64,000 nt of DNA, from positions 2,397,001 through 2,461,000 of the forward strand of contig NZ_JAUFQT010000001.1 in the NCBI RefSeq assembly GCF_030409905.1, written 5' to 3'. The translations under genes and the position numbers were made by a program. The notes below the pieces were generated by a model. That model did no database searches. It saw only the letters and a program-made list of their open reading frames with translations, and was not told where the DNA came from. The DNA comes from Echinicola jeungdonensis. GTDB lineage: Bacteria; Bacteroidota; Bacteroidia; Cytophagales; Cyclobacteriaceae. Below, one piece after another: positions 54,801 to 63,956 of the stretch (within the stretch, counting starts at the first letter, position 1; each line of letters starts with the position of its first letter).

Positions 54801-56093
54801 ATGAAGTTTTACAGTACCAATAATTCGGGACATCAAGTTGATCTCAGGGAAGCGGTTATCAAAGGATTAGCTCCGGACCAAGGGCTTTATATGCCCTGCA
54901 GCATTCCAAGAATGCCTAAGGATTTTTTTGAAAAATTGCCTTCTCTTTCATTTCAGGAAATTGGATATGAAGTAATTGGAAACATATTTTCTGAGGACCT
55001 TAGTAAGGATCAAATTAAAGACTTGGTGGACCATACTTTGACCTTTGATGCACCCTTGGTAAAAGTGGAGGAAAAGGTTTACAGCTTGGAATTATTCCAT
55101 GGTCCAACTTTGGCTTTTAAAGATTTTGGAGCAAGGTTTTGTTCCAAGCTGATGAGCCTTTTGGTCGAAGACCAGAAAATTAAAGTTTTGGTGGCAACTT
55201 CCGGAGACACTGGGAGTGCTGTTGCTAACGGTTTTTATAAAGTGCCCGGAGTGGAAGTGGTAATACTTTACCCTTCCGGAAAAGTGAGTGTTCTCCAGGA
55301 AAAACAGTTTACTACCTTGGGTGAAAATGTAACTGCCTTGGAGGTGGATGGAGTATTTGATGATTGCCAGCGCATGGTTAAGGAGGCTTTTTTGGATAAA
55401 GAGCTTAATGAGCAAATGCTGTTGACCTCTGCGAATTCCATAAATATTGCCAGATGGATTCCCCAATGCCTGTATTATTTCTATGCCTTTTCGCGGCTGC
55501 CCAAAACAACAGATAAATTGGCGGTAGCAGTTCCAAGTGGTAATTTTGGAAATATTGCTGCGGGGATTCTTGCTGAGAGAATGGGCTTGCCTATTGATAC
55601 ATTTGTTGCAGCCACCAATATCAATAAAGTGGTGCCAGACTATCTTGGTGGAGCGACCTTTAGGGCAAGACCTTCCTTGCAAACCATCAGTAACAGTATG
55701 GATGTGGGTAACCCATCCAATTTTTACAGGCTCTTGGCCTTGTACGGGAATGATGAAGAAGAATTGAAGGCCAAAGTGAAAGGTTATTTCTATGATGATG
55801 GAACCACCCGTGGGGCGATGAAGAAGGTAAAAAAGGAAACTGGATATATCATGGATCCTCATGGTGCAGTGGCTTACTTAGGATTGAAAGAGTTTTTGGA
55901 AGACCATGAAGGGTATACAGGCATATTTCTGGAAACTGCCCACCCTGGTAAGTTCAACAATGTGGTAGAGGAAACTTTGGATATTCAATTGCCTTTGCCG
56001 GAGAGGTTGGAAACTTTCCTCCATGGAACCAAAAAGACTGAACCTCTAAAAAATGATTTTAGGGCTTTCAAAGAATATTTAAAAAGCCACTAA
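54801..56093 (+). CDS. thrC: Threonine synthase
   Basis: 430 residues, a PLP-dependent enzyme of fold type II. The PLP lysine is in GPTLAFKDFGARF and the phosphate loop is PSGNFGNI. It converts O-phosphohomoserine to threonine. It is the last gene of thrABC, and a strong terminator follows three bases after the stop. Confidence 0.97.
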   Translation: MKFYSTNNSGHQVDLREAVIKGLAPDQGLYMPCSIPRMPKDFFEKLPSLSFQEIGYEVIGNIFSEDLSKDQIKDLVDHTLTFDAPLVKVEEKVYSLELFHGPTLAFKDFGARFCSKLMSLLVEDQKIKVLVATSGDTGSAVANGFYKVPGVEVVILYPSGKVSVLQEKQFTTLGENVTALEVDGVFDDCQRMVKEAFLDKELNEQMLLTSANSINIARWIPQCLYYFYAFSRLPKTTDKLAVAVPSGNFGNIAAGILAERMGLPIDTFVAATNINKVVPDYLGGATFRARPSLQTISNSMDVGNPSNFYRLLALYGNDEEELKAKVKGYFYDDGTTRGAMKKVKKETGYIMDPHGAVAYLGLKEFLEDHEGYTGIFLETAHPGKFNNVVEETLDIQLPLPERLETFLHGTKKTEPLKNDFRAFKEYLKSH

Positions 56094-56095
56094 AA

Positions 56096-56131
56096 ACAAA
56101 ACCCAGCTTAATGGCTGGGTTTTGTTTTTTT
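56096..56131. terminator. Bidirectional terminator between thrC and the M56 gene
   Basis: A perfect 12-bp stem ACAAAACCCAGC/GCTGGGTTTTGT with a TTAATG loop, T6 on the plus side and an A-rich tract on the other. It serves the two convergent transcripts. Confidence 0.92.
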
Positions 56132-56144
56132 AGATGATTTTAAC

Positions 56145-57913
56145 TTAGTTGTTGGAATCTCCATTCTCTTTAGGGAAATTCTTTATTTTCCAAGCTTTCA
56201 TTTTTTCTTGGTATTCTTTGAGTTTGGGCTCATTTTCTTTTTCCCAGGCCTTCATTTTTTTCTCGAATTCCTTCATTTTTGGACCATAGGTTTCCTCCCA
56301 CTCAATTTGCTTTCCTTCCATATCCTTACTCCAAACTTTCATTTTTACTTCCCATTCCTTGATGGTGGAAGCATGCTGTTTTTCCCATATTTCCATTTTA
56401 TTCTCAAAGGCTTTGGACTTGGCTTCCATTTCCCCTTCCAATTGCTCAAACTTGGCCTGGGGTTCAGCTTTCCTTTTTAAGTTTTGAGGAGTGTAATCTT
56501 GGAAAAGCTGAGCTATTTCCACTGAAAAATTGCTGAGGTTCAAGGCTTCATCTGCAATGTCAAGATCCATATTCAACATAGGGGAGACAAATTCAATCAC
56601 TTCCAATGGTGGAATAACAGGCATAGGTGAAATATCTAAGTCTATGGCAGGAAGGTGTGAAAGCTCTAAAAGGGGCATAGGCTCACCTTCAACAGATGGA
56701 GGGTTTTTCTCTATCTTATTGGGTTTGGAAGGAGGGATAGTGTCAGAAGGATAGTTCCTCGGGTAATTAAGTTCATAAACAGCCTCTATTTCCTCTTCTG
56801 TGACAGCTGTGGGTGGTGTTTGGGCCGGGACAGGTGGAGTTGCTTTCAATGATTTTTCAATAAGGGTATTTTTTTCTTTTGAAGGTATGGCTCCCATGAA
56901 CAGGATAGCACTAAGAACCAAAAAAATATGATTGTAAGGGTAATTAAAGGGGATGGGCTCTCTTTAGGGGTTCGGAAGCCCAGTAACCTTTTTATTCTAT
57001 TTAAAGTTGGTTGGGGCCCATGGGTTGCCAAAGAAATATCAGGGGCATTAGCATTGTTTATTTCTGCAATTGTAGCCAAACCATGAGCCATATGGGAAGG
57101 AGAAAAACCCAGCTTCAGAACAGTATCATCGAAGGCATTTTCTCTTTCTTTTCGGACCATATCATTAATCCACCAAAAGCAAGGATGAAAAAAGAAAAAT
57201 ACCTCCATACAAGATTGTAAAATATTAACCAGATAATCATACCTTTTTATATGGGCCAGTTCATGGGCAATTATGGCCTCCAACTGTTTGGGGGAGATTT
57301 GAATGAGAAGGCTGCACGGTATTAAGATAATTGGTTTTAAAATCCCATAGGTTATGGGTACATGGATGATTTGGCTTTCCAAAATGCTTAGTTTGCGGTG
57401 AATGCCCAAAGATGTTTTCAAACCTTCTGTCTTTTTTTGCAAATCTGCAGGAAAAGGAATTCCATGTTTTTGATCTAAACTTTGAATGGCCACTATACTT
57501 CCAAAGAGCCTGATAAAGAAGAATAGAGAACCCATTAACCAAAAATTGGTTAATAAAGGAAATAAAGGTTCTATATAATAGAATTCTAGGTTGTTTTGAG
57601 AAGGAGACGCTGGTGGGGTGGGGGTGAAATTATGTGGAACTAATTGATGAACCAAAGCTTCCCCGGGTGTGGTCACCTCGGTGGGGTCTTGTTGGTCCAT
57701 GTAATGCTGGAAGGTAAAACCCGTGGTAATAATAATTACCATCAATGCAATCAGGCCTGCCATATACCGAAATTGCGAGGATCTTGCGGAAGCCCACCTG
57801 ATTACCAGCCAAAGTGCAAGGCTGATAAGCACAATTTGCCATATTGAATGTACCAATGTCCAGCCTATGGCATGAATGTATTTCTCTGAGATGAGGGAAT
57901 TAAGAAGGTCCAT
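56145..57913 (-). pseudogene. BlaR1-like M56 peptidase gene with a frameshift in an A7/T7 tract
   Basis: From ATG 57913 the frame codes for four membrane helices and a zinc-metallopeptidase site H217-E-x2-H221 (AHELAHIKRYDYLVN). It ends out of frame at 56846. The second frame, to 56145, continues the same protein: inserting one T in the seven-base run 56920-56926 joins IIFFL to VLSAILFMGAIPS, giving the expected fourth helix and about 589 residues. The C-terminal part is a Pro-rich stretch then a Trp-containing charged coiled coil (KMKAWEKENEPKLKEYQEK). BlaR1-type proteins sense a signal and cleave BlaI. It is either a real lesion or a sequence error. Confidence 0.85.
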
Positions 57914-57915
57914 GA

Positions 57916-58287
57916 TTATTGGTTTTCCAATTTTTTGAGCAATTCACGTATTTCTTTGATTTCTTCCTTGGAAGGATTGCTCTGACCCAATGCCCGCATG
58001 ATGAGCTTTTTAGCAGAGCCTCCGAATGCCATTGCGGTAAAATTGTTCAACAAAGAGTTTTGGACTTCCTTTTCCGAAATGGCAGGCATATATATATGAC
58101 CTCTTCCGTGTTCCTTTCTGTTTAAAAGTTTTTTACCATGCATGATCTGCATGATTTTTAAAGTGGTGGTATAGCCGGTATCTTTTTTTTTTGCTATTTG
58201 TTCATGCACTTCCCGTACAGTGGCTACTTCTTTTTTCCATAAGATGTTTAGAATTTCCAGTTCACTATCAGTGGGCTTGTAAGCCAT
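57916..58287 (-). CDS. BlaI/MecI-family transcriptional repressor
   Basis: 123 residues. The winged helix is PTDSELEILNILWKKEVATV and TGYTTTLKIMQIMHGKKLL, followed by a C-terminal dimerisation helix. It precedes the M56 gene by two bases, the standard sensor-repressor pair. Two palindromic sites just upstream of its ATG would allow autoregulation. No beta-lactamase gene is present here, so the regulated function is unknown. Confidence 0.93.
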   Translation of the reverse strand: MAYKPTDSELEILNILWKKEVATVREVHEQIAKKKDTGYTTTLKIMQIMHGKKLLNRKEHGRGHIYMPAISEKEVQNSLLNNFTAMAFGGSAKKLIMRALGQSNPSKEEIKEIRELLKKLENQ

Positions 58288-58294
58288 GAGATTG

Positions 58295-58337
58295 TACGAT
58301 TTGTTTCGTAATAAAACTATATGATTTAAATCGTATA
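58295..58337. promoter_or_regulatory. Two BlaI-like operator palindromes
   Basis: TACGA-N6-TCGTA at 58295-58310 is a perfect inverted repeat. TATATGATTT/AAATCGTATA at 58318-58337 is a 20-bp palindrome with one mismatch. Both share the core TACGATTT, and both lie within 50 bases upstream of the repressor ATG, where a BlaI dimer is expected. Confidence 0.7.
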
Positions 58338-58499
58338 TAAAATCTTATTAGAGGAGGAAGACTTAATTTTGTAGTAAAAAAAGTACCTTTTAGAATAAAA
58401 AAAAGGAACTTTTTAGGTATATTAATAGTTGTATATACATATAAATAAAGAATTGGATTGTTAAAGGATAAAGATTTACTTGGTTGAGAAAGAGCCTTT

Positions 58500-58602
58500 T
58501 AAAGCATCTCAAAAGATGTGTGAAAGGGATGCAGATCGTCCAACTCAAAGGAGTGGGGAAAGCTGTTTAATTGCCCAAAAGGCCAGAATATTCTGGCCTT
58601 TT
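58500..58602 (+). ncRNA. Candidate structured RNA ended by a strong terminator
   Basis: No gene fits between the repressor and the NRDE gene. The stretch has CATCT/AGATG (58505-58518), CCAACTC/GAGTGGG (58540-58557, one mismatch), and then the perfect 26-base palindrome AAAAGGCCAGAATATTCTGG and CCTTTT at 58577-58602, followed by a T-rich tract. It could be a small RNA or a 5' regulatory leader of the NRDE gene, whose ATG is 17 bases on. No known class was recognised. Confidence 0.4.
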
Positions 58603-58618
58603 CTTTATTTTTATGGTG

Positions 58619-59404
58619 ATGTGTTTAATTACATTTAATTGGAAGGGGTTCCCGGGATATAAATTAATATTGGTTGCTAACCGGGATGAATTTTTTGAAA
58701 GACCTACTCAGGGCTTGCATCAATGGCCTGCGGGTTTTTTTGCGGGTAAAGACCTGAAAAATGGTGGGACTTGGATGGGCTTTCATCCTTCGGGCCGGTT
58801 TGCGGCGATTACAAATTTCCGGGATTTGGATCATTTAAAATCCAACCCAATAAGCAGGGGAAATTTGGTCAAGGATTTTTTGGAGAAAGAAGTTGATCCT
58901 CTTGCTTACCTAAAGGAAGTAGAAAAATTTCAGGACAGATTTGATGGTTTTAATTTACTGGTGGGCTCTGGTGAGCATCTGTTTTATATGTCCAATTATA
59001 AAAAGGGAATAGAAGAAGTCAAGCCGGGGATTCATGGACTTAGCAATGCTCTTTTGGATGACCCTTGGCCAAAAGTGAAAAAAGCAAAATCCGATCTGGC
59101 TCATATTTCCAGTAAGGGGGAGTTCACTTTAAATCAACTTATGGCTATTCACCAGTCAGAGAAAAAAGAACCTTTTGAATTATTACCCTATACAGGGATT
59201 CCCAAAGAAATGGAACAGGCGCTTTCTGCCCGGTTTATTCGTTATGGTGGGGAATATGGAACGGTGAATATTTCTGTCCTTTGTTGGAAAGAAAATGGTG
59301 AAGTGATTCTTTTGGAAAAAAATACCCGGCCAGATGCTCCTGAAAATGCTTTCCAGCAAGTGGAATTAAAAGTAGGACAAGCCATTGGAAATTACCGGGG
59401 ATAG
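58619..59404 (+). CDS. NRDE (DUF833/TANGO2-like) family protein
   Basis: 261 residues. The start MCLITFNWKG at 58619 puts Cys at position 2, the conserved NRDE-family feature of an Ntn-hydrolase-like nucleophile. ATGs at 58571 and 58613 would hide it. LVANRDEFFERPT is the signature NRDE motif, and KNGGTWMGFHPSGRFAAITNFR follows. The family is related to animal TANGO2; a role in heme handling has been proposed there. Function in bacteria is unclear. Confidence 0.88.
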   Translation: MCLITFNWKGFPGYKLILVANRDEFFERPTQGLHQWPAGFFAGKDLKNGGTWMGFHPSGRFAAITNFRDLDHLKSNPISRGNLVKDFLEKEVDPLAYLKEVEKFQDRFDGFNLLVGSGEHLFYMSNYKKGIEEVKPGIHGLSNALLDDPWPKVKKAKSDLAHISSKGEFTLNQLMAIHQSEKKEPFELLPYTGIPKEMEQALSARFIRYGGEYGTVNISVLCWKENGEVILLEKNTRPDAPENAFQQVELKVGQAIGNYRG

Positions 59405-59530
59405 TTAGTGAAAAAAGAATCAATTGGCATTTAATTTTTAAATTTGCCATTCAAATTGATGGTCGTCCCCAGAAATCACAATTTATCGCCTTTTGGCGAA
59501 CTCAAATAATGGAAAACTGTTCTATACAAT

Positions 59531-60511
59531 ATGAAAAAAGTAGATGTACTGATTGTTGGAGCCGGCCCCATAGGTTTGGCTTGTGGTATTGAAGCCGAAA
59601 AATATAATTTGGACTATGTAATCCTTGAAAAAGGAACCTTGGCCAATTCCATATTTAATTATCCGGTTAACATGACATTTTTTTCCACTTCAGATAAATT
59701 GGAGTTAGGCGGGATTCCGTTTATGTCCATTAATAGAAGGCCCACCCGTCCGGAAGCTTTGGAGTATTACAGAAGGGTAACTGACCATTACCAGTTAAAA
59801 GTGAAGCTTTACGAGGAGGTTAAAAAACTTCAAAAAGAAGGGGACTATTTTGTGGTGAAATCCTCTAAAGAGACCTATCTGGCTGAAAAGGTAATTCTTT
59901 CTACTGGATTTTATGACCTTGCTAATAAAATGAATGTACCCGGTGAAGATCTGGATAAAGTTACTCATTATTATAAGGAACCGTGGCCATATATTGGTCA
60001 AAAAGTGATTGTGGTCGGTGGAGGAAATTCAGCGGTTGATGTTGCCCTTGAAGTATGGAGAAAAGGTGCAGAGGTGACCATGGTGATGATGAATGAATCC
60101 GTGGACAGGAACGTCAAGTATTGGGTATTGCCGGATATTGAAAACAGGATAAAGGAAGGTTCTATTAAGGCTTACTTTAACACAAAAATAAAGGAGATCC
60201 GGGAAAATGAAGTGGTTTTGGATACCGGAAAAGGAGAGGAAACCGTTCCCAATGATTTTGTGCTGGCCATGACTGGATATCAGCCTAATTATGAATTGCT
60301 GGACCAGTTGGGCGTACATCTAACTTTGGATGAAAAAAGGAGGCCCTGTTTTGATTCCAACAGTCAAGAGTCCAATATCCCTGGTTTGTATTTGGCCGGT
60401 GTGGTTTGCGGTGGTTTAAATACCCGGGAATATTTCATAGAAAACACCATTATTCATGCCCATGCCATATTTGAGGATATCATGACCAAAAGAAGTCCAA
60501 TTTCTAAATAA
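59531..60511 (+). CDS. YpdA-family flavoprotein (putative bacillithiol-disulfide reductase)
   Basis: 326 residues. VDVLIVGAGPIGLACGIEAE is the FAD-binding motif, VIVVGGGNSAVDVALE the NAD(P) motif, and YLAGVVCGGLNTREYFIEN is the YpdA-type C-terminus. There is no CxxC redox pair as in thioredoxin reductase. It keeps a low-molecular-weight thiol reduced, in organisms making bacillithiol. It converges on the kinase gene with a 17-base gap. Confidence 0.87.
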   Translation: MKKVDVLIVGAGPIGLACGIEAEKYNLDYVILEKGTLANSIFNYPVNMTFFSTSDKLELGGIPFMSINRRPTRPEALEYYRRVTDHYQLKVKLYEEVKKLQKEGDYFVVKSSKETYLAEKVILSTGFYDLANKMNVPGEDLDKVTHYYKEPWPYIGQKVIVVGGGNSAVDVALEVWRKGAEVTMVMMNESVDRNVKYWVLPDIENRIKEGSIKAYFNTKIKEIRENEVVLDTGKGEETVPNDFVLAMTGYQPNYELLDQLGVHLTLDEKRRPCFDSNSQESNIPGLYLAGVVCGGLNTREYFIENTIIHAHAIFEDIMTKRSPISK

Positions 60512-60528
60512 CAAAGGGCAGTTTAACA

Positions 60529-61833
60529 TTAATGAGGAAGGGTAAGGGTAAAAGTGGTGCCTTTCCCTTCTTCGCTTTCAACTGATAATTGGGCTCCTAT
60601 TTTTTTTGAGTTTTCTTTGCAAAGGGACAACCCCAAGCCAGTTCCTTTTTCCCTTTGAGTTCCATAGGTGGTCTTAATATCCATTTCAAAAAGGGTATTA
60701 ATCTTTTCCCGTGATATCCCTATTCCGGAATCTTCCACCATTACAGATACATGCTGGGTAGTCTCTTTGACTAGAAATTTAATGCATCCACCTGATTTTG
60801 TGAACTTAATGGCATTTTGAATCAGGTTTCTAAGGATAAGGGAAAACCTGTCAACATCAGTTTTGATAATAGGGTTATCTTCATAGTCAATTATAAAATG
60901 GATGCCTTTTTGTTTGGCCAAAGTGTGGTAAACACTCAAAAAACTTTTACAAATATCAGCCACATGATTTTCAGTAAAGCTGACCTCCCGGTTTTGCAGC
61001 TCAAAGGTGGCCCAATCCAATATATTGTCCAGCATTTTTTGGGTATTGTTGGTCATGGTATAGAGCTCCTCTTGGGCCATTTTCATTTCCTCTTCATTCA
61101 AATCTTTGTTTTTGATCAGTTTAAGTATTTGCGTAATGGAAAGTAAAGGGTTTTTTAGGTCATGGGAAATCAGGGCTATTATTTTGTCCTTTTGATCATT
61201 ACTTTTTTTTAAGGCATAATTGGCTTCTCCCAATGCCCTGCTTTTGGTTTCAGTTTTCTTTTTCTGAATTAAATAGGACTTTTTAAGGGTGACAATGATG
61301 GCAAAAATTCCAACCAAACATGTTAAATAACTTAATTCATGGTCAATGAATTTAATATCAGGGTTGTCATAGGTGGCAGGGATGATCTGAGGATAATAGT
61401 TGTCAATATAAAATAAAATGCTAAAAAACAGGAAATTATATAATATCCAGAAGTGGTAATTTTTTTTGTGAGACAATGCCATGATGATGATATGGATCAT
61501 CATGAAAATGTATAAACTCGGTCCCTCAATACCGTCATTTAAATAAAAATTGATGGCCAAAATCGGGTAGCTCAAGGTACTAAAGATCAAAAAGCCTAGT
61601 TTGTAATGCCCCTTAAACCTTCCCAAATAATAAACCCCGCCCTGAGCTAGTGTAGCACCTATAACAATCCATCCTAACATTAATTGACCTAAGTAATACA
61701 TGTTAAACAAAGCCATGCTGGCCAAATAAAAAATGACAATAATAGAGATGGAATTGAATATTTTGCTTTTTACATTATAGTTAAAATTATCAATCGTTAG
61801 AAAATTCCAGGTGTTTCTTATTAAATCAATCAA
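60529..61833 (-). CDS. Membrane histidine kinase without a linked regulator
   Basis: 434 residues: about six N-terminal membrane helices (25-190), a coiled linker, HisKA with phospho-acceptor His in ALISHDLKNPLLSI, and HATPase_c with NLIQNAIKFTKSGG, VEDSGIGI and GTGLGLSLCKENSKK. The membrane part resembles 7TM-like sensors with no large periplasmic domain. No response-regulator gene is nearby, so it is an orphan. Confidence 0.9.
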   Translation of the reverse strand: MIDLIRNTWNFLTIDNFNYNVKSKIFNSISIIVIFYLASMALFNMYYLGQLMLGWIVIGATLAQGGVYYLGRFKGHYKLGFLIFSTLSYPILAINFYLNDGIEGPSLYIFMMIHIIIMALSHKKNYHFWILYNFLFFSILFYIDNYYPQIIPATYDNPDIKFIDHELSYLTCLVGIFAIIVTLKKSYLIQKKKTETKSRALGEANYALKKSNDQKDKIIALISHDLKNPLLSITQILKLIKNKDLNEEEMKMAQEELYTMTNNTQKMLDNILDWATFELQNREVSFTENHVADICKSFLSVYHTLAKQKGIHFIIDYEDNPIIKTDVDRFSLILRNLIQNAIKFTKSGGCIKFLVKETTQHVSVMVEDSGIGISREKINTLFEMDIKTTYGTQREKGTGLGLSLCKENSKKIGAQLSVESEEGKGTTFTLTLPH

Positions 61834-62088
61834 AATGGTAAAAATTGAAATTAGATAATGGATAAACTTCTAAAGAGGTAATCGATTCAAAAGGTTTTAA
61901 GAATAAAAGTACTATTATTTGTTGGGTTATTCCAAAAAATGTAATTAATAAAAAGTCTTTCAGATTGGAAAAAAAATAGTTTGTCTATTTTTGATCCTCA
62001 AAAGAATTAAAATCAGAATGGGTTTCCAATTCCTTTTTCCCAAATTGAAAAAGAAGCCTTTTCCTGAAAATAGATTTTAGGTAAGAGG

Positions 62089-63720
62089 TTATGGTACAAA
62101 TATGTCTATAAACTGAAATTTTTTTCCATCAAAGAGCCCTTTGTCACTTAACTTTAAATCAGGGATTACCAATAGTGCCATGAAGCTCAAGGTCATGTAA
62201 GGTGAAGCAAGGCCGGATCCCATTTCTTTGGCTATTTGATCTATTGCGGTATATTCTTTTGCTACCCAATAACCGTCCTCATTGGACATAATTCCTCCAA
62301 TGGGAAGGGGTAAAATCTTCTCCTTTCCAGGGTTTACAGCTGAAATCCCCCCTTTTGCTTTAATTATTAAATTGACTGCTTTTGCAATGGAGGCATCATC
62401 AACTCCCACAGCAATGATATTATGGGAATCATGTCCTACTGAACTGGCAATGGCGCCTTCCCTCAAACCAAAATTCTTGATAAAAGCAATAGAGGGTGAG
62501 GAGTTTTTATAACGGTTGACTACTGTGATCTTTAAAATATCTTCTTCTAAGTTTGGGGTAGCCATCCCATTTTTGATGCAAATATTTCCCTGGATTTCCG
62601 GGGTGATCAATTGCCCATCAAGAGCTTCGATTATCCTGATCTTGGCCTGCTTTCCATGGAGCTGAAAATCTTTTTCGGATTTTAAGCTTGTGTTAAAGTT
62701 ATTGATCAATGGAATTTTTACAGGTTTGATATGGGATTTTCCCCTTTCTGCTACCTTGTTACCATTAATAAAAGTTTGGATCATGGGGAAATCCTCCAGG
62801 TTTTCCACAACAATGAAATCTGCCCAGTCCCCTGTTTTTAATTGACCAACATCAAGCGAATAATGATTAATTGGGTTTAGGCAGGCAGCTTGCAGTACAT
62901 CATACAGGTTTTTTCCTTTTTTTATAGCCCTGATGACAAGCTGATTGATATGCCCTTCCGCTAAATTATCCGGATGTTTGTCATCAGAACAAAATAAGAT
63001 TTGATCGGCATGGTCATCTATTAGGTCGATTAGGGCATCAAAATTTTTGGCTGCACTCCCCTCGCGGATTGCGATTTTCATTCCATGTTTTAACTTGTCC
63101 ATTGCCTCCTCCTGTGTAAAGCATTCATGGTCGGTGCTAATGCCAGCCTCAATGTATTTTTTTGCCATTTCTCCCTTTAATCCAGGAGCATGGCCATCCA
63201 CTGGTTTTCCATGTTTTTGGGCCACGGCAATTTTTTCCATGACCTCCGGATCCCTGTCCACCGTTCCCGGCCAATTCATCATTTCCGCCAAGTATTTTAT
63301 TTCTTTCCTGGCTAAAAGATCATCGATGTCCTGAGCAGTGATTTCTCCTCCTGCCGTTTCAAAAGGGGTGGCGGGTACGCATGAGGGAGCCCCAAAATAA
63401 AATTTGAAATTGACCTGTGCTCTGTTTTGGATCATAAAGTCCACTCCTTTTTTTCCACAAACATTGGCAATTTCATGGGGGTCGGAAACGGTTGCCACCG
63501 TACCATGCGTAACCGCCAATCGGGAAAATTCTGAGGGGACAAGCATAGATGATTCCACATGAACATGGGCATCGATAAAGCCTGGTAAGATATAATGGCC
63601 TGGAGCAGCATCAACTTTTTTGATAGATGCAATTTTTTCATTTTCTACCTGGATGGTAGCAGGATAAATTTTACGTTGGGGAATATCAACAAATTGTCCG
63701 CTAATGGAGAAGGAAGCCAT
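62089..63720 (-). CDS. ade: Adenine deaminase
   Basis: 543 residues of the amidohydrolase superfamily. The metal motif is IDAHVHVESSML; VSDPHEIANVCG and DGHAPGL are characteristic of the Ade family; HECFTQEEA and FCSDDKHPDNLAEGH carry later ligands. The C-terminal domain has SVGHDSHNIIAVG. It deaminates adenine to hypoxanthine. A -7 box lies 26 bases upstream. Confidence 0.95.
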   Translation of the reverse strand: MASFSISGQFVDIPQRKIYPATIQVENEKIASIKKVDAAPGHYILPGFIDAHVHVESSMLVPSEFSRLAVTHGTVATVSDPHEIANVCGKKGVDFMIQNRAQVNFKFYFGAPSCVPATPFETAGGEITAQDIDDLLARKEIKYLAEMMNWPGTVDRDPEVMEKIAVAQKHGKPVDGHAPGLKGEMAKKYIEAGISTDHECFTQEEAMDKLKHGMKIAIREGSAAKNFDALIDLIDDHADQILFCSDDKHPDNLAEGHINQLVIRAIKKGKNLYDVLQAACLNPINHYSLDVGQLKTGDWADFIVVENLEDFPMIQTFINGNKVAERGKSHIKPVKIPLINNFNTSLKSEKDFQLHGKQAKIRIIEALDGQLITPEIQGNICIKNGMATPNLEEDILKITVVNRYKNSSPSIAFIKNFGLREGAIASSVGHDSHNIIAVGVDDASIAKAVNLIIKAKGGISAVNPGKEKILPLPIGGIMSNEDGYWVAKEYTAIDQIAKEMGSGLASPYMTLSFMALLVIPDLKLSDKGLFDGKKFQFIDIFVP

Positions 63721-63745
63721 AAGAAAATTATTGATTTAAAGTATT

Positions 63746-63753
63746 CAAATATA
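63746..63753 (-). promoter_or_regulatory. -7 box TATATTTG, probable ade promoter
   Basis: Exact TAnnTTTG match on the minus strand, 25 bases upstream of the ade ATG. Position and match are both good. Confidence 0.5.
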
Positions 63754-63912
63754 AAGGATTATTGGGAATAGGAAAGGGATGATTAAGGAGGAAAATACTT
63801 ATTGAAATGTGGAAATTGGGAAAAGGTGGAATAAAATACTTGCTGAAAATAATAATTTTCCTTTTTCAACTGCCTCAGTTGGAACAAGTTCTAATAATCG
63901 ATATAAATCCCT

Positions 63913-63920
63913 TATATTTG
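63913..63920 (+). promoter_or_regulatory. -7 box TATATTTG, probable cmk promoter
   Basis: Exact TAnnTTTG match 36 bases upstream of the cmk ATG. Confidence 0.45.
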
Positions 63921-63956
63921 CCTTAATTTGAATAGTCACCACCGTAAATTTTTAGG

